64,000 nucleotides of DNA. Source: Dyadobacter subterraneus (GTDB lineage Bacteria > Bacteroidota > Bacteroidia > Cytophagales > Spirosomataceae). This document shows positions 55,190-63,199 of the stretch, one piece after another. The position numbers and the translations under genes are program-made. The first letter of the stretch is position 1. Each line of letters starts with the position of its first letter. The stretch covers positions 434,001 to 498,000 of the forward strand of contig NZ_JACYGY010000001.1 in assembly GCF_015221875.1 (NCBI RefSeq), given 5' to 3'. The notes beneath the pieces are model-generated. The model worked only from the letters and a program-made list of their open reading frames with translations. It was not told where the DNA came from and made no database searches.

Positions 55190-55368
55190 GAATATGTACG
55201 ATGCCCGATAATTATTATCGACAAAACATCAGAAAATAAAATATAACGAATTGATTTACAATTATTAGAGTTGAATTATTCTCGTTTTTATGATTTGTTT
55301 AAAACGCTAATAACAATAATAAAAAGCGTCAGATTAACATTTTTTTAGGGTCATAGAAAACAGATTCG

Positions 55369-55376
55369 TAATTTTG
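55369..55376 (+). promoter_or_regulatory. Candidate -7 box upstream of serBA
   Basis: TAATTTTG fits TAnnTTTG, 84 bases before the start at 55461. The -33 element is not clear. Confidence 0.35.
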
Positions 55377-55460
55377 TGACAAAATTGGGAATTCAACCAA
55401 ATTTCACCGTTTGAAACGTTCACATTTTAATTTGATACTTATTCAGTTATCTCCCGCTTC

Positions 55461-57365
55461 ATGCCGACATTAACACTTAATCCCCCGCATATCATTATCG
55501 ATTTTGACAGCACTTTTACGAAAGTAGAAGGACTGGACGAACTTGCTGCCATTGCTTTGACAGGGCATCCGCAACGTGAAAAAATTGTTCAGGAAATTGC
55601 TGACCTGACGAATATGGGTATGAACGGGGAAATGTCTTTTTCGGAAGGACTTCATAAGCGCATTGATCTTTTGAAGGCTACCCGTGCTAATATTGAGGAA
55701 TTGGTTTCTTTTTTGAAAACCAAAGTTTCTGATTCTTTTCAACGCAACAAACAGTTTTTGACTGAAAATGCAGACCATATTTTTATCGTTTCAAGCGGAT
55801 TTAAAGAATTTATTATCCCGGTTGTTACAGAACTTGGCCTGCGCGCGGATCATGTATATGCCAACGAATTCCGTTTTGATGAAGAAGGAAATATCATTGG
55901 AATTGACGAAGAAAATGTTTTGTCGACGGACGGAGGGAAAATAAAATTACTTTCTTCTTTGAAACTGGTAGGCGAAGTTTATGCCATTGGTGACGGTTAT
56001 ACCGATTACCAGATAAAAGAAGCAGGTTTTGCAAACCGTTTCTATGCTTTCACAGAAAATGTTGAGCGTCCGAAAGTAGTTGCCGTTGCAGACCATATTG
56101 CCACTTCTTTTGACGATTTTTTATATGATAATAAATTGAGCAGAAGCCAGTCTTATCCGAAGAGCCGGATCAAGGTTCTTTTGCTTGAAAATGTTCACCC
56201 GGTTGCCTTACGTGCTTTTGAAGAGCAGGGTTTCAATGTTGAATTTGTAAAAGGTGCGCTTGATGAAGATGAACTTTGTGAGCGTATCAAGGATGTGTCG
56301 ATTATTGGTATTCGTTCAAAAACGAATATTACGAAACGTGTTCTGGAAAATGCCAATCGTTTGATGGCCATTGGTGCTTTCTGTATCGGTACAAACCAGA
56401 TTGATCTGGAAGCAGCAGCAGAAAAAGGTATCGCCGTTTTCAATGCACCATATAGCAACACGCGTTCTGTCGTGGAACTTGCTGTGGGAGAAATGATTGT
56501 GCTGATCCGTAATATTGTTACGAAAAGCAATCAAATGCATGCCGGAATCTGGGATAAATCGGCGAATGGAAGTTTTGAAGTACGCGGAAAGAAACTGGGA
56601 ATGGTTGGATACGGAAGCATCGGAACTCAGCTTTCAGTTGTGGCTGAGGCATTGGGTATGGAGGTGTATTTTTATGATGAGGTTGAAAAACTTTCTCTTG
56701 GAAATGCCCGTAAAGTCAATTCTCTCGAAGAATTGTTATCTGTTGCGGATGTGATCAGTATGCACGTAGATGGCCGTAAGGAAAATGCAAACCTGATTGG
56801 CAAACGTGAATTCAGTTTGATGAAGGACGGTGTTATTTTCATGAATCTTTCACGCGGACATGTAGTCGATATTGAGGCTTTGGCAGAAGCTGTAAAAAGC
56901 GGAAAGGTAGCAGGAGCAAGCGTTGACGTTTTTCCGAAAGAGCCAAAAACAAATGATGAATCTTTCGAAAGCGCATTACGCGGACTGCCCAATGTAATTC
57001 TGACACCGCATATCGGTGGAAGTACGGAAGAAGCGCAGGAAAATATCGGCCATTTTGTTCCTTCAAAATTACTGGAATTCATGAACAATGGTAGTTCTTA
57101 CGGAAGTGTAAATTTCCCGGAAGTACAATTGCCAAAACTGAAAGATTCTCACCGCTTGCTTCACATTCACGCCAACGTGCCGGGTGTTTTAGCAAAACTG
57201 AATAACATTTTCGCGAAAAATAATATTAATATCACAGGTCAGTATCTAAAAACGAACGAGAAAATTGGTTACGTAATCGTAGATATTGCCAAGGGATATA
57301 CAGAGGAATTTATTCAGGAAGTAAAAGAAGTAGAAGGTACAATTCGTTTTAGAATGTTGTACTAA
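55461..57365 (+). CDS. serA: Fused phosphoserine phosphatase and D-3-phosphoglycerate dehydrogenase (SerB-SerA)
   Basis: A 634-residue bifunctional enzyme. Residues about 1-225 form a HAD phosphatase: IIIDFDST with D14 and D16, VSSGFKEF, and AIGDGYTDYQ. Residues about 235-550 form phosphoglycerate dehydrogenase: GIRSKTNIT, GYGSIGTQ Rossmann motif (about 383-390), NLSRGHVVD and the catalytic TPHIGGSTEEAQ (His about 517). An ACT domain (about 560-634, HANVPGVLAKLNNIF) should sense serine. Thus the first and last steps of serine synthesis are on one chain; the middle step is the next gene, serC. Confidence 0.95.
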   Translation: MPTLTLNPPHIIIDFDSTFTKVEGLDELAAIALTGHPQREKIVQEIADLTNMGMNGEMSFSEGLHKRIDLLKATRANIEELVSFLKTKVSDSFQRNKQFLTENADHIFIVSSGFKEFIIPVVTELGLRADHVYANEFRFDEEGNIIGIDEENVLSTDGGKIKLLSSLKLVGEVYAIGDGYTDYQIKEAGFANRFYAFTENVERPKVVAVADHIATSFDDFLYDNKLSRSQSYPKSRIKVLLLENVHPVALRAFEEQGFNVEFVKGALDEDELCERIKDVSIIGIRSKTNITKRVLENANRLMAIGAFCIGTNQIDLEAAAEKGIAVFNAPYSNTRSVVELAVGEMIVLIRNIVTKSNQMHAGIWDKSANGSFEVRGKKLGMVGYGSIGTQLSVVAEALGMEVYFYDEVEKLSLGNARKVNSLEELLSVADVISMHVDGRKENANLIGKREFSLMKDGVIFMNLSRGHVVDIEALAEAVKSGKVAGASVDVFPKEPKTNDESFESALRGLPNVILTPHIGGSTEEAQENIGHFVPSKLLEFMNNGSSYGSVNFPEVQLPKLKDSHRLLHIHANVPGVLAKLNNIFAKNNINITGQYLKTNEKIGYVIVDIAKGYTEEFIQEVKEVEGTIRFRMLY

Positions 57366-57391
57366 TATCCAGGTCGGGAAAATAGTACTTA

Positions 57392-57485
57392 TTGTCAGGG
57401 GTGGTCATTTATAGTCAGGTTTAGTCATTATAGGTTGGCAATACTTGACAATAAATGACAATCCCTGACAACAAATGACAATCCC
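57392..57485. repeat. Helically phased palindromic array of GTCA/TGAC half-sites
   Basis: GTCA occurs at 57394, 57404, 57414 and 57424, then TGAC at 57446, 57456, 57466 and 57476, each set at exactly 10-base spacing. The two sets form a 28-base imperfect inverted repeat (57392-57419 against 57444-57471, 24 of 28 matched). It fills most of the gap between the SerB-SerA gene and serC. It could be a cooperative operator, a transcription-attenuating hairpin, or a degenerate minisatellite. Confidence 0.75.
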
Positions 57486-57524
57486 CTATCACCAAAATGA
57501 TACCCACTTTCCAGCCATAATAAA

Positions 57525-58598
57525 ATGTCACTAACATTTTTCACACCAGGTCCCGCGCAGCTTTACCCGACATTTGAAAAACATTTACAGACTTTTGTAA
57601 GTGAGCAGTTGGGTTCAATTTCGCACCGCAGCCAACAGTATCGTGATCTTCATAAATTTACGGTTGATCAGGTTCGTACGCTTTTGAATGTTCCCGATTC
57701 CCATGCCATATTATTTCTTGGTTCTGCGTCAGAAGCCTGGGAACGTATTTTATTTAGTTGTGTGGAGCTTGAAAGTTTTCATTTGGTGAATGGATCTTTC
57801 TCGAAAAAATTCTATGATTACTCTGTTGGCTTGTGCAAATATGCGCACAGTCAGGAAAAGCCAATGGGTGAAGGTTTCAGTGCTTCTGAAATCGTAGTTC
57901 CTGAATACGCAGAATTGATCTGTACAACGCATAATGAGACAAGTTCTGGTGTGCAAATGCCGGTTTCAGAAATTCATAAACTGAAACAAAAATATCCTGA
58001 TAAACTTATCGCAGTGGATATTGTATCGTCTGCACCTTATCCGGATCTTGATTTTAATTTAATCGACACCGCGTTTTTCTCAGTTCAGAAAGCATTTGGT
58101 TTACCGGCAGGGCTGGGTGTTTGGATTGTGAATGAAAAATGTTTGAGGAAATCCGAAGAAATCAAGAAACAATATTCAATCGGTGCGCACAATGATTTGC
58201 CAACGCTTTGGAAAAATGCACAAAACAATGAAACACCTGCGACGCCAAACGTAATGGGGATTTATTTGTTGGGCAAAATAGCGGAGGATTTTAACAAAAT
58301 CGGTGTGAAAAATATCCGTAAAGAAACTGAACAAAAGGCAGATCTTCTTTACAAGTTTATTGAAAGTACGAACGGTTTTACATCTTTTGTAAAAGATAAA
58401 AAATACAGATCTCAAACGGTTATTGTAACCAATACAGAACAGCCATCGGCTGATATTATTAAAGCAATCAAAGCAAAAGGAATGGTTATTGGAAGCGGTT
58501 ATGGCCAGTTTAAATCGTCTCAATTACGGATTGCTAATTTCCCGGCCACATCTTTGGAACAAGTCCAGTCGTTAATCCAGGAGTTGAAAGCTTTATAA
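57525..58598 (+). CDS. serC: Phosphoserine aminotransferase (class V aminotransferase)
   Basis: A 357-residue PLP enzyme converting 3-phosphohydroxypyruvate and glutamate to phosphoserine. The PLP Lys is K189 in FSVQKAFGLPAG, with AVDIVSSAPYPD supplying the Asp that pairs with the pyridine nitrogen. The start FFTPGPAQLYP and the STLWKN-like PTLWKNAQNNETPATPN loop are as in SerC. With the adjacent fusion, all three serine-pathway activities are in two genes. Confidence 0.9.
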   Translation: MSLTFFTPGPAQLYPTFEKHLQTFVSEQLGSISHRSQQYRDLHKFTVDQVRTLLNVPDSHAILFLGSASEAWERILFSCVELESFHLVNGSFSKKFYDYSVGLCKYAHSQEKPMGEGFSASEIVVPEYAELICTTHNETSSGVQMPVSEIHKLKQKYPDKLIAVDIVSSAPYPDLDFNLIDTAFFSVQKAFGLPAGLGVWIVNEKCLRKSEEIKKQYSIGAHNDLPTLWKNAQNNETPATPNVMGIYLLGKIAEDFNKIGVKNIRKETEQKADLLYKFIESTNGFTSFVKDKKYRSQTVIVTNTEQPSADIIKAIKAKGMVIGSGYGQFKSSQLRIANFPATSLEQVQSLIQELKAL

Positions 58599-58615
58599 TC
58601 ACAATATTTTAAGTT

Positions 58616-58653
58616 AAAAAGCGCAAAGCCGATTTCCGGTTTTGCGCTTTTTT
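58616..58653 (+). terminator. Terminator of serC
   Basis: Stem AAAAAGCGCAAAGCC (58616-58630) with GGTTTTGCGCTTTTT (58638-58652), one G-U pair, loop of 7, ending in T's. Confidence 0.85.
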
Positions 58654-58742
58654 GTTTTATAGCCTTCGAGACGGAAATAGTAATTTTTCTATCCTTTGTA
58701 ATAACAAAGCTGTTGGTTCCAAATACAAAAAACCAATTTGAT

Positions 58743-59156
58743 TTAAAACAGATTTAAGAAGTCTGTGGCATTCAAAATTCGTATATTTTTATAAGGATCC
58801 AGTACTAACAAATCTTTATCACCGCTTATTATAGCCGCAGCTTCCGAATCAAATGCAAGATTCAAAAATTTGTTATCCTTACTATCCCTGCAATCCATAA
58901 AATTACTCGTCACATTTATTTTTTGATACCGGGCTTCAAGGCGATCTAAAAATTCCAGGCGTTCAATTAATGTTACATATCGGTCAAACTTGGTTCTTAT
59001 TAGTACAGATTTTAATTCTGAAAGCGTTTCGTTTGAAAAGACAATATCTCCAATTACCTCAGCTTTTTTTAACGCTAATTTATTGACGTTTTTTGGTAAA
59101 AGTGCAACACTAATAAGTGCATTAGTATCAAAAACAAAACGTGGTTTATTCCTCAT
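58743..59156 (-). CDS. PIN-domain toxin (intact)
   Basis: A 137-residue predicted RNase of the PIN family. The first metal Asp is D10 in RFVFDTNALIS, followed by an acidic residue in ETLSELKSVL, then DCRDSKDNKFLNLA and IISGDKDLLVLDPY with later acidic ligands. The layout matches the group often annotated as toxin component, PIN family. Apparently intact, unlike the PIN gene at 22713. It overlaps the end of its antitoxin by 11 bases. Origin differs from the earlier PIN, as their sequences differ greatly. Confidence 0.88.
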   Translation of the reverse strand: MRNKPRFVFDTNALISVALLPKNVNKLALKKAEVIGDIVFSNETLSELKSVLIRTKFDRYVTLIERLEFLDRLEARYQKINVTSNFMDCRDSKDNKFLNLAFDSEAAAIISGDKDLLVLDPYKNIRILNATDFLNLF

Positions 59157-59370
59157 TCAATAGCTGATGAAGTTTCTCTTCGGTTAAACCATTAGATTTT
59201 GCTTCTTCACTTATTTTATTTACAAATTCCCAAAAGTCGTCGTCGCTTGCCGACAAACTTTTGTCAATTAATTGCCCGATGCTTTTTGAGAGATGCTCTT
59301 TTTTGTCCTGTGAAGCGTACATCCATTTTTTTGCGGAACTGTCGTCGACCTCTAAAATAATTCTATCCAT
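59146..59370 (-). CDS. Antitoxin partner of the PIN toxin
   Basis: A 74-residue, mostly helical and charged protein (IILEVDDSSAKKW, DDDFWEFVNKISEEAKSNG) that precedes and overlaps the PIN gene by 11 bases. The size, order and overlap fit an antitoxin, with a DNA-binding N-terminus possibly of ribbon-helix type. A TATATTTG -7 box lies upstream. Confidence 0.78.
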   Translation of the reverse strand: MDRIILEVDDSSAKKWMYASQDKKEHLSKSIGQLIDKSLSASDDDFWEFVNKISEEAKSNGLTEEKLHQLLNEE

Positions 59371-59908
59371 AATAATTTGAATTATTAGTTACTTAAACAA
59401 ATATACAAAATAGTCTTCTGTAATGTCTTAGCTGTCAATTTGAAATGTCTGTCAAATACTCCATGTATAATTGTTTCTTCACATGAGAATATAATTAAAT
59501 TTATTTAAAAATATCATTATAGGAATATATAATTAGCTTTATACTTTCTTAAAAAACGAATCAGGATTAATATTTCTTAAATTTTCATTTTAAATCCTGC
59601 GGACGGAAAACTTTGAAACTGCATTCGTAATCTAAATGCATCAACCTGTAAAATCATTTTTAATCTTCCCAAATCTCCGGGATTTTAGCTCATGCAACGA
59701 GTCCAACGGACTCAAATATCTTAGCCGTGGGCATCGCCCTTGGGAATGGGGTGTTTGTTCATTGTTATCAACCATGGGAATTGGTGTTTTTATTTATTGG
59801 CATCACCCATGGGGATTATGGTATTTTATCCATATTTCATCAATTGCCTATTCGTAATTTGTAAATCGAATACTACTCAATCAAGACGATTCCTAACAAC
59901 ATTTCCTC
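59371..59908. other. 538-base intergenic region with REP-like palindromes
   Basis: GAGTCC-AAC-GGACTC at 59699-59713 is a perfect hairpin with 6-base arms and a 3-base loop, and GGGC-ATC-GCCC at 59729-59739 follows after 15 bases. Similar GTGGGCATCGCCC-like and CCATGGG phrases recur to about 59815. This part looks like a degenerate mobile or REP-type element; no transposase frame is intact. The first 200 bases after the antitoxin promoter are AT-rich without features that I recognise. Confidence 0.45.
59398..59405 (-). promoter_or_regulatory. -7 promoter box of the toxin-antitoxin pair
   Basis: TATATTTG on the minus strand fits TAnnTTTG exactly, 27 bases before the antitoxin start. A clear -33 TTG at the right distance was not found. 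Confidence 0.5.
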
Positions 59909-61984
59909 ATGAAAAACCTTTTTTTGTTTCTATTGCTAATAAGCTGTATGTCATCGTTTGCGCAAGTACCAGTTGATTTAAAAAGTTTTGATAAAAAAGG
60001 TAAGGCACAGATTGAAGTCAAAGACAATATACTAACCATTAGTTGGCCAACCGGAACTTTGGAAAGTGGTAAAATCGCTTTTGATTTAAGAACGGAAAAA
60101 CCACTTTTAAGCACAATCCAGGTTATTGAAAACAACATTCCTCATATTGTTTCCAAAGATCTTGATCCGGCCTTTATCATCAATGTTGGAAAAAGAGATT
60201 TGATATCGCAAAATGGCTGGAATATCTTTTTCGATAAAACTGCTTATTTGCCGTATGAGACCTATACTGTAAAACTTTTAAAAAGTGGCGTGAAAGTAAT
60301 TTCATCAGGCTCGCGTACACAGATAAAAGTGGATGGTGCTACTGCCGGCCCATTTTCCGGATCAGTTGATATCACTTTATATAACGGAAGTCCGCTGCTG
60401 AATATCGCAGCTGCTTTAATCACAAAACGTGATTCTGTTGCTATCATTTATGATGCCGGATTGGTAAGCAAACAATCGCCCTGGGAGAAAATATTCTGGT
60501 CGGATACGCAGCAATATATTCAGGATAAAAAACTGGATGGAAAAGAAGAAGGACAAGAGCTTGAAGTGAAATACCGGACAATTATTGGCCAGAGTAAAGA
60601 AGGGAGTCTGGCTGTTTTTCCTGCGCCGCATCAATATTTTTATCCGCTCGACAACTGTTATAATCTGAATTTTACCTGGTTTGGAAATAATTACAGAACG
60701 CTAGTTCCAGGTTACGGAATCGGGATAAGGAACGATATGCTGGGCGACAGGCGTTGGGTTCCCTGGTTCAACGCGCCTCCGGGAACAGAGCAAAAGCTAA
60801 ATTTTTTCTGTCTGATCAGTGCTGAAAAGGATGGAAAAGTTTTGGAAAAAGTAAAAGCTTTTACGCATCAGGATACTTACAAACCGTTGGAAGGGTATTA
60901 TACCATGGCAAGCCATTTCCATCAGGAACATGTCGACGATGTTTTGACGCACAAGCCAATGCCTGAAATGCCGGGTTTTGTAAAAGCGTTTAGAAATACC
61001 GGTGTCAACATTGTTCATTTGGGAGAATTCCACGGACCGGGAAGTCCGAAAGGGCCGGAGGTGAAAAGATGGCTGGAACAAAAAACGCTTTTTGAAGAAT
61101 GCGCCAGATTGTCTGGTGGTAATTTTCTCCTTTTACCTGGTGAAGAACCAAACAATTTTTTCGGTGGACACTGGATGAATATTTTTCCAAAACCTGTTTA
61201 CTGGGTTATGGCAAGAGGTAAGGATGATCCCTTTGTAGAGGACCATCCAGAATTTGGCAGATTGTACAGGATAGGTAATAAGGAAGATATGCTGAAATTG
61301 CTGGAAATTGAAAAAGGACTGGCCTGGACGGCGCATGCAAGGACAAAAGGGTCAACCGGTTTTCCTGATCAATATAAGGATGAAGCATTTTTTAAATCGG
61401 ACCGGTTTTTAGGTTCCGCATGGAAAGCACTGCCGGCCGATTTATCACAGGATAAATTAGGAAAACGAGCATTTGATTTAATGGATGATATGGCCAATTG
61501 GGGACAAAAAAAATATGTAATCGCTGAAGCAGATCTTTTCCGGATCGAGCCTGAGTATGAACTTTATGGCCATATGAATATCAATTATTTGCAACTCGAC
61601 GAAATGCCGGAATATAAAAAAGGCTGGCAGCCCGTTTTAACGGCAATGGAAACAGGGAAGTTTTTTTCTACAACAGGAGAGATTTTGTTGCCTGTTTTTA
61701 AGATTAATAACAAAAAATCGGGTGAAAGTGTAAAACTGGATGCGAAAGGAACTGCGGATATTGTTCTCGAAACCAGCTGGACTTTCCCTTTAAATAAAGC
61801 TGATATAATTTCAGGAGACGGAAAAGAAGTTTTTCGTGAGGTTGTTAATTTAAATGATACAGAGGCATTCGGACAAAAGACTTTTCATTTTTCTCCCATT
61901 CTTAAAAACAGAAAATGGGTGAGACTGGAAATTTGGGACGTAGCCGCAAACGGAGCTTTTACACAAACTGTTTGGCTTGAATAA
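59909..61984 (+). CDS. Large secreted protein with PHP-like histidine motifs
   Basis: A 691-residue exported protein (signal peptide ending near residue 19, LLLISCMSSFAQ). Residues about 20-300 are beta-rich. The central region (about 320-570) has clustered metal-type motifs: SHFHQEHVDD, VHLGEFHGPG, GEEPNNFFGGHW and WTAHARTKGSTG, an order resembling PHP-superfamily hydrolases. The C-terminal 90 residues are another beta domain. I do not recognise a named family; hydrolase function is inferred. It is followed after 11 bases by a GH43 enzyme, so it is part of a carbohydrate-degradation operon. Confidence 0.65.
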   Translation: MKNLFLFLLLISCMSSFAQVPVDLKSFDKKGKAQIEVKDNILTISWPTGTLESGKIAFDLRTEKPLLSTIQVIENNIPHIVSKDLDPAFIINVGKRDLISQNGWNIFFDKTAYLPYETYTVKLLKSGVKVISSGSRTQIKVDGATAGPFSGSVDITLYNGSPLLNIAAALITKRDSVAIIYDAGLVSKQSPWEKIFWSDTQQYIQDKKLDGKEEGQELEVKYRTIIGQSKEGSLAVFPAPHQYFYPLDNCYNLNFTWFGNNYRTLVPGYGIGIRNDMLGDRRWVPWFNAPPGTEQKLNFFCLISAEKDGKVLEKVKAFTHQDTYKPLEGYYTMASHFHQEHVDDVLTHKPMPEMPGFVKAFRNTGVNIVHLGEFHGPGSPKGPEVKRWLEQKTLFEECARLSGGNFLLLPGEEPNNFFGGHWMNIFPKPVYWVMARGKDDPFVEDHPEFGRLYRIGNKEDMLKLLEIEKGLAWTAHARTKGSTGFPDQYKDEAFFKSDRFLGSAWKALPADLSQDKLGKRAFDLMDDMANWGQKKYVIAEADLFRIEPEYELYGHMNINYLQLDEMPEYKKGWQPVLTAMETGKFFSTTGEILLPVFKINNKKSGESVKLDAKGTADIVLETSWTFPLNKADIISGDGKEVFREVVNLNDTEAFGQKTFHFSPILKNRKWVRLEIWDVAANGAFTQTVWLE

Positions 61985-61995
61985 AAATTAATAAT

Positions 61996-63051
61996 ATGAA
62001 ATTACGATTGGCGTTCATTATTGTCTTAACCGTTTTTTCGGCAAATGTTTTCTGCCAAACGGTTGATGTTAAAAAGGAAAGTTCTAACAGATATCACAAT
62101 CCTGTTTTCGAACCGATTCTTGCAGATCCGTCGGTAATCAAAGCAGATGATGGCTGGTTTTATGCTTACGGAACGCAGGATAATTGGGGTGATGGAAATC
62201 CGGGACACCTGGTCGCAGTAGTTCGTTCGAAAAATCTGACTAACTGGACTTTTCTAAAAGATGCCTTTTTGACAAAACCTGATTGGAAAGAAAAAGGAGG
62301 AATCTGGGCTCCGGAAGTAGTGAAAGTAAATGGTAAGTATCATTTGTATTATGCCTATTCAACCTGGGGAGATCCAAATCCGGGAATTGGTTTGGCCATT
62401 GCAGATTCGCCTGCCGGTCCCTTTCAGGATCATGGAAAATTACTTTTAAGCTCCGAGGTTAATGTTCCAAATTCAATCGACCCGTTTTTTATCGAAGATA
62501 ATGGCAGCAAGTATCTGTTTTGGGGAAGTTACAGTGACGCGCCGACACAAGGAACTTATGGCGTCAAAATGTCTGATGACGGAAAATCAATTCCTGATCT
62601 AAACAAGAAAATTAAAGTAGCGGCCGGAGATTTTGAAGCGGTTATGATTCATAAACGTGGTGAATACTATTACTTTTTTGGATCAAGAGAAAATTGCTGT
62701 GACGGTGCCAAAAGCAGATACAATGTACGCGTTGGCAGATCGAAAAATCTTTTTGGTCCTTATCTGGATAAAGAAGGAAAAGATTTGCGGGAACGAGGTT
62801 CAGGGACGGTGTTGGTACACAGAACCGAAAATATCGCAGGCCCCGGACATAACTCCCGGTTGATAACAGATTCCAACGGAGTTGATTGGATGTTGTATCA
62901 TGCAATCGATGTGAAAAATCCAACGGTATCAAGCGGAGCTAATCGCAGGTTTTTAATGCTTGATAAAGTAACCTGGAAAGATGGTTGGCCGGAAATTTTA
63001 AACGCAGAACCAAGTATGGAAGAGCATGAAGGGCCTTTTTTCAAATTGTAA
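61996..63051 (+). CDS. Secreted GH43 glycosidase
   Basis: A 351-residue five-bladed propeller enzyme with a signal peptide (LAFIIVLTVFSANVFCQ). The catalytic base is D44 in ILADPSV, the pKa-modulating Asp is in NSIDPFFIED (about 157) and the acid Glu is in GDFEAVM (about 214). The YHNPVFEPILADPSV opening and GIWAPEVVKVNGKYHLYYAYS are typical of the arabinanase/xylosidase group. Substrate is probably arabinan or another pentose- or galactose-containing polymer (inference). Confidence 0.9.
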   Translation: MKLRLAFIIVLTVFSANVFCQTVDVKKESSNRYHNPVFEPILADPSVIKADDGWFYAYGTQDNWGDGNPGHLVAVVRSKNLTNWTFLKDAFLTKPDWKEKGGIWAPEVVKVNGKYHLYYAYSTWGDPNPGIGLAIADSPAGPFQDHGKLLLSSEVNVPNSIDPFFIEDNGSKYLFWGSYSDAPTQGTYGVKMSDDGKSIPDLNKKIKVAAGDFEAVMIHKRGEYYYFFGSRENCCDGAKSRYNVRVGRSKNLFGPYLDKEGKDLRERGSGTVLVHRTENIAGPGHNSRLITDSNGVDWMLYHAIDVKNPTVSSGANRRFLMLDKVTWKDGWPEILNAEPSMEEHEGPFFKL

Positions 63052-63055
63052 GGAA

Positions 63056-63157
63056 TTTCACACAAAGCAAAAAAAGCGGACGCCGGGGTTTAAACACAAA
63101 GTACGCAAAGATTAAACTTGGCGATCTTAGCGTTTTTTCTTTCCTGCTTTGCGTGAA
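63056..63157. repeat. CACGCAAAGC-type inverted-repeat element
   Basis: TTTCACACAAAGCA (63056-63069) is nearly the complement of TGCTTTGCGTGAA (63145-63157). Inside, AAGAT (63108-63112) pairs with ATCTT (63124-63128) in a smaller symmetric unit. This kind of short intergenic element is widespread in Bacteroidota. A half copy of the left arm is at 6390-6409. It separates the GH43 gene from the next one and may serve as a terminator-like structure. Confidence 0.6.
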
Positions 63158-63199
63158 CCCCCTTTTTAAAACTTAAATTTCAACTCTAAATCTTTATAA

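Noticed and set aside
57392..57485. CRISPR-like array
   Set aside because: Units are only 10 bases long, without spacers of constant length or cas genes; both orientations occur.
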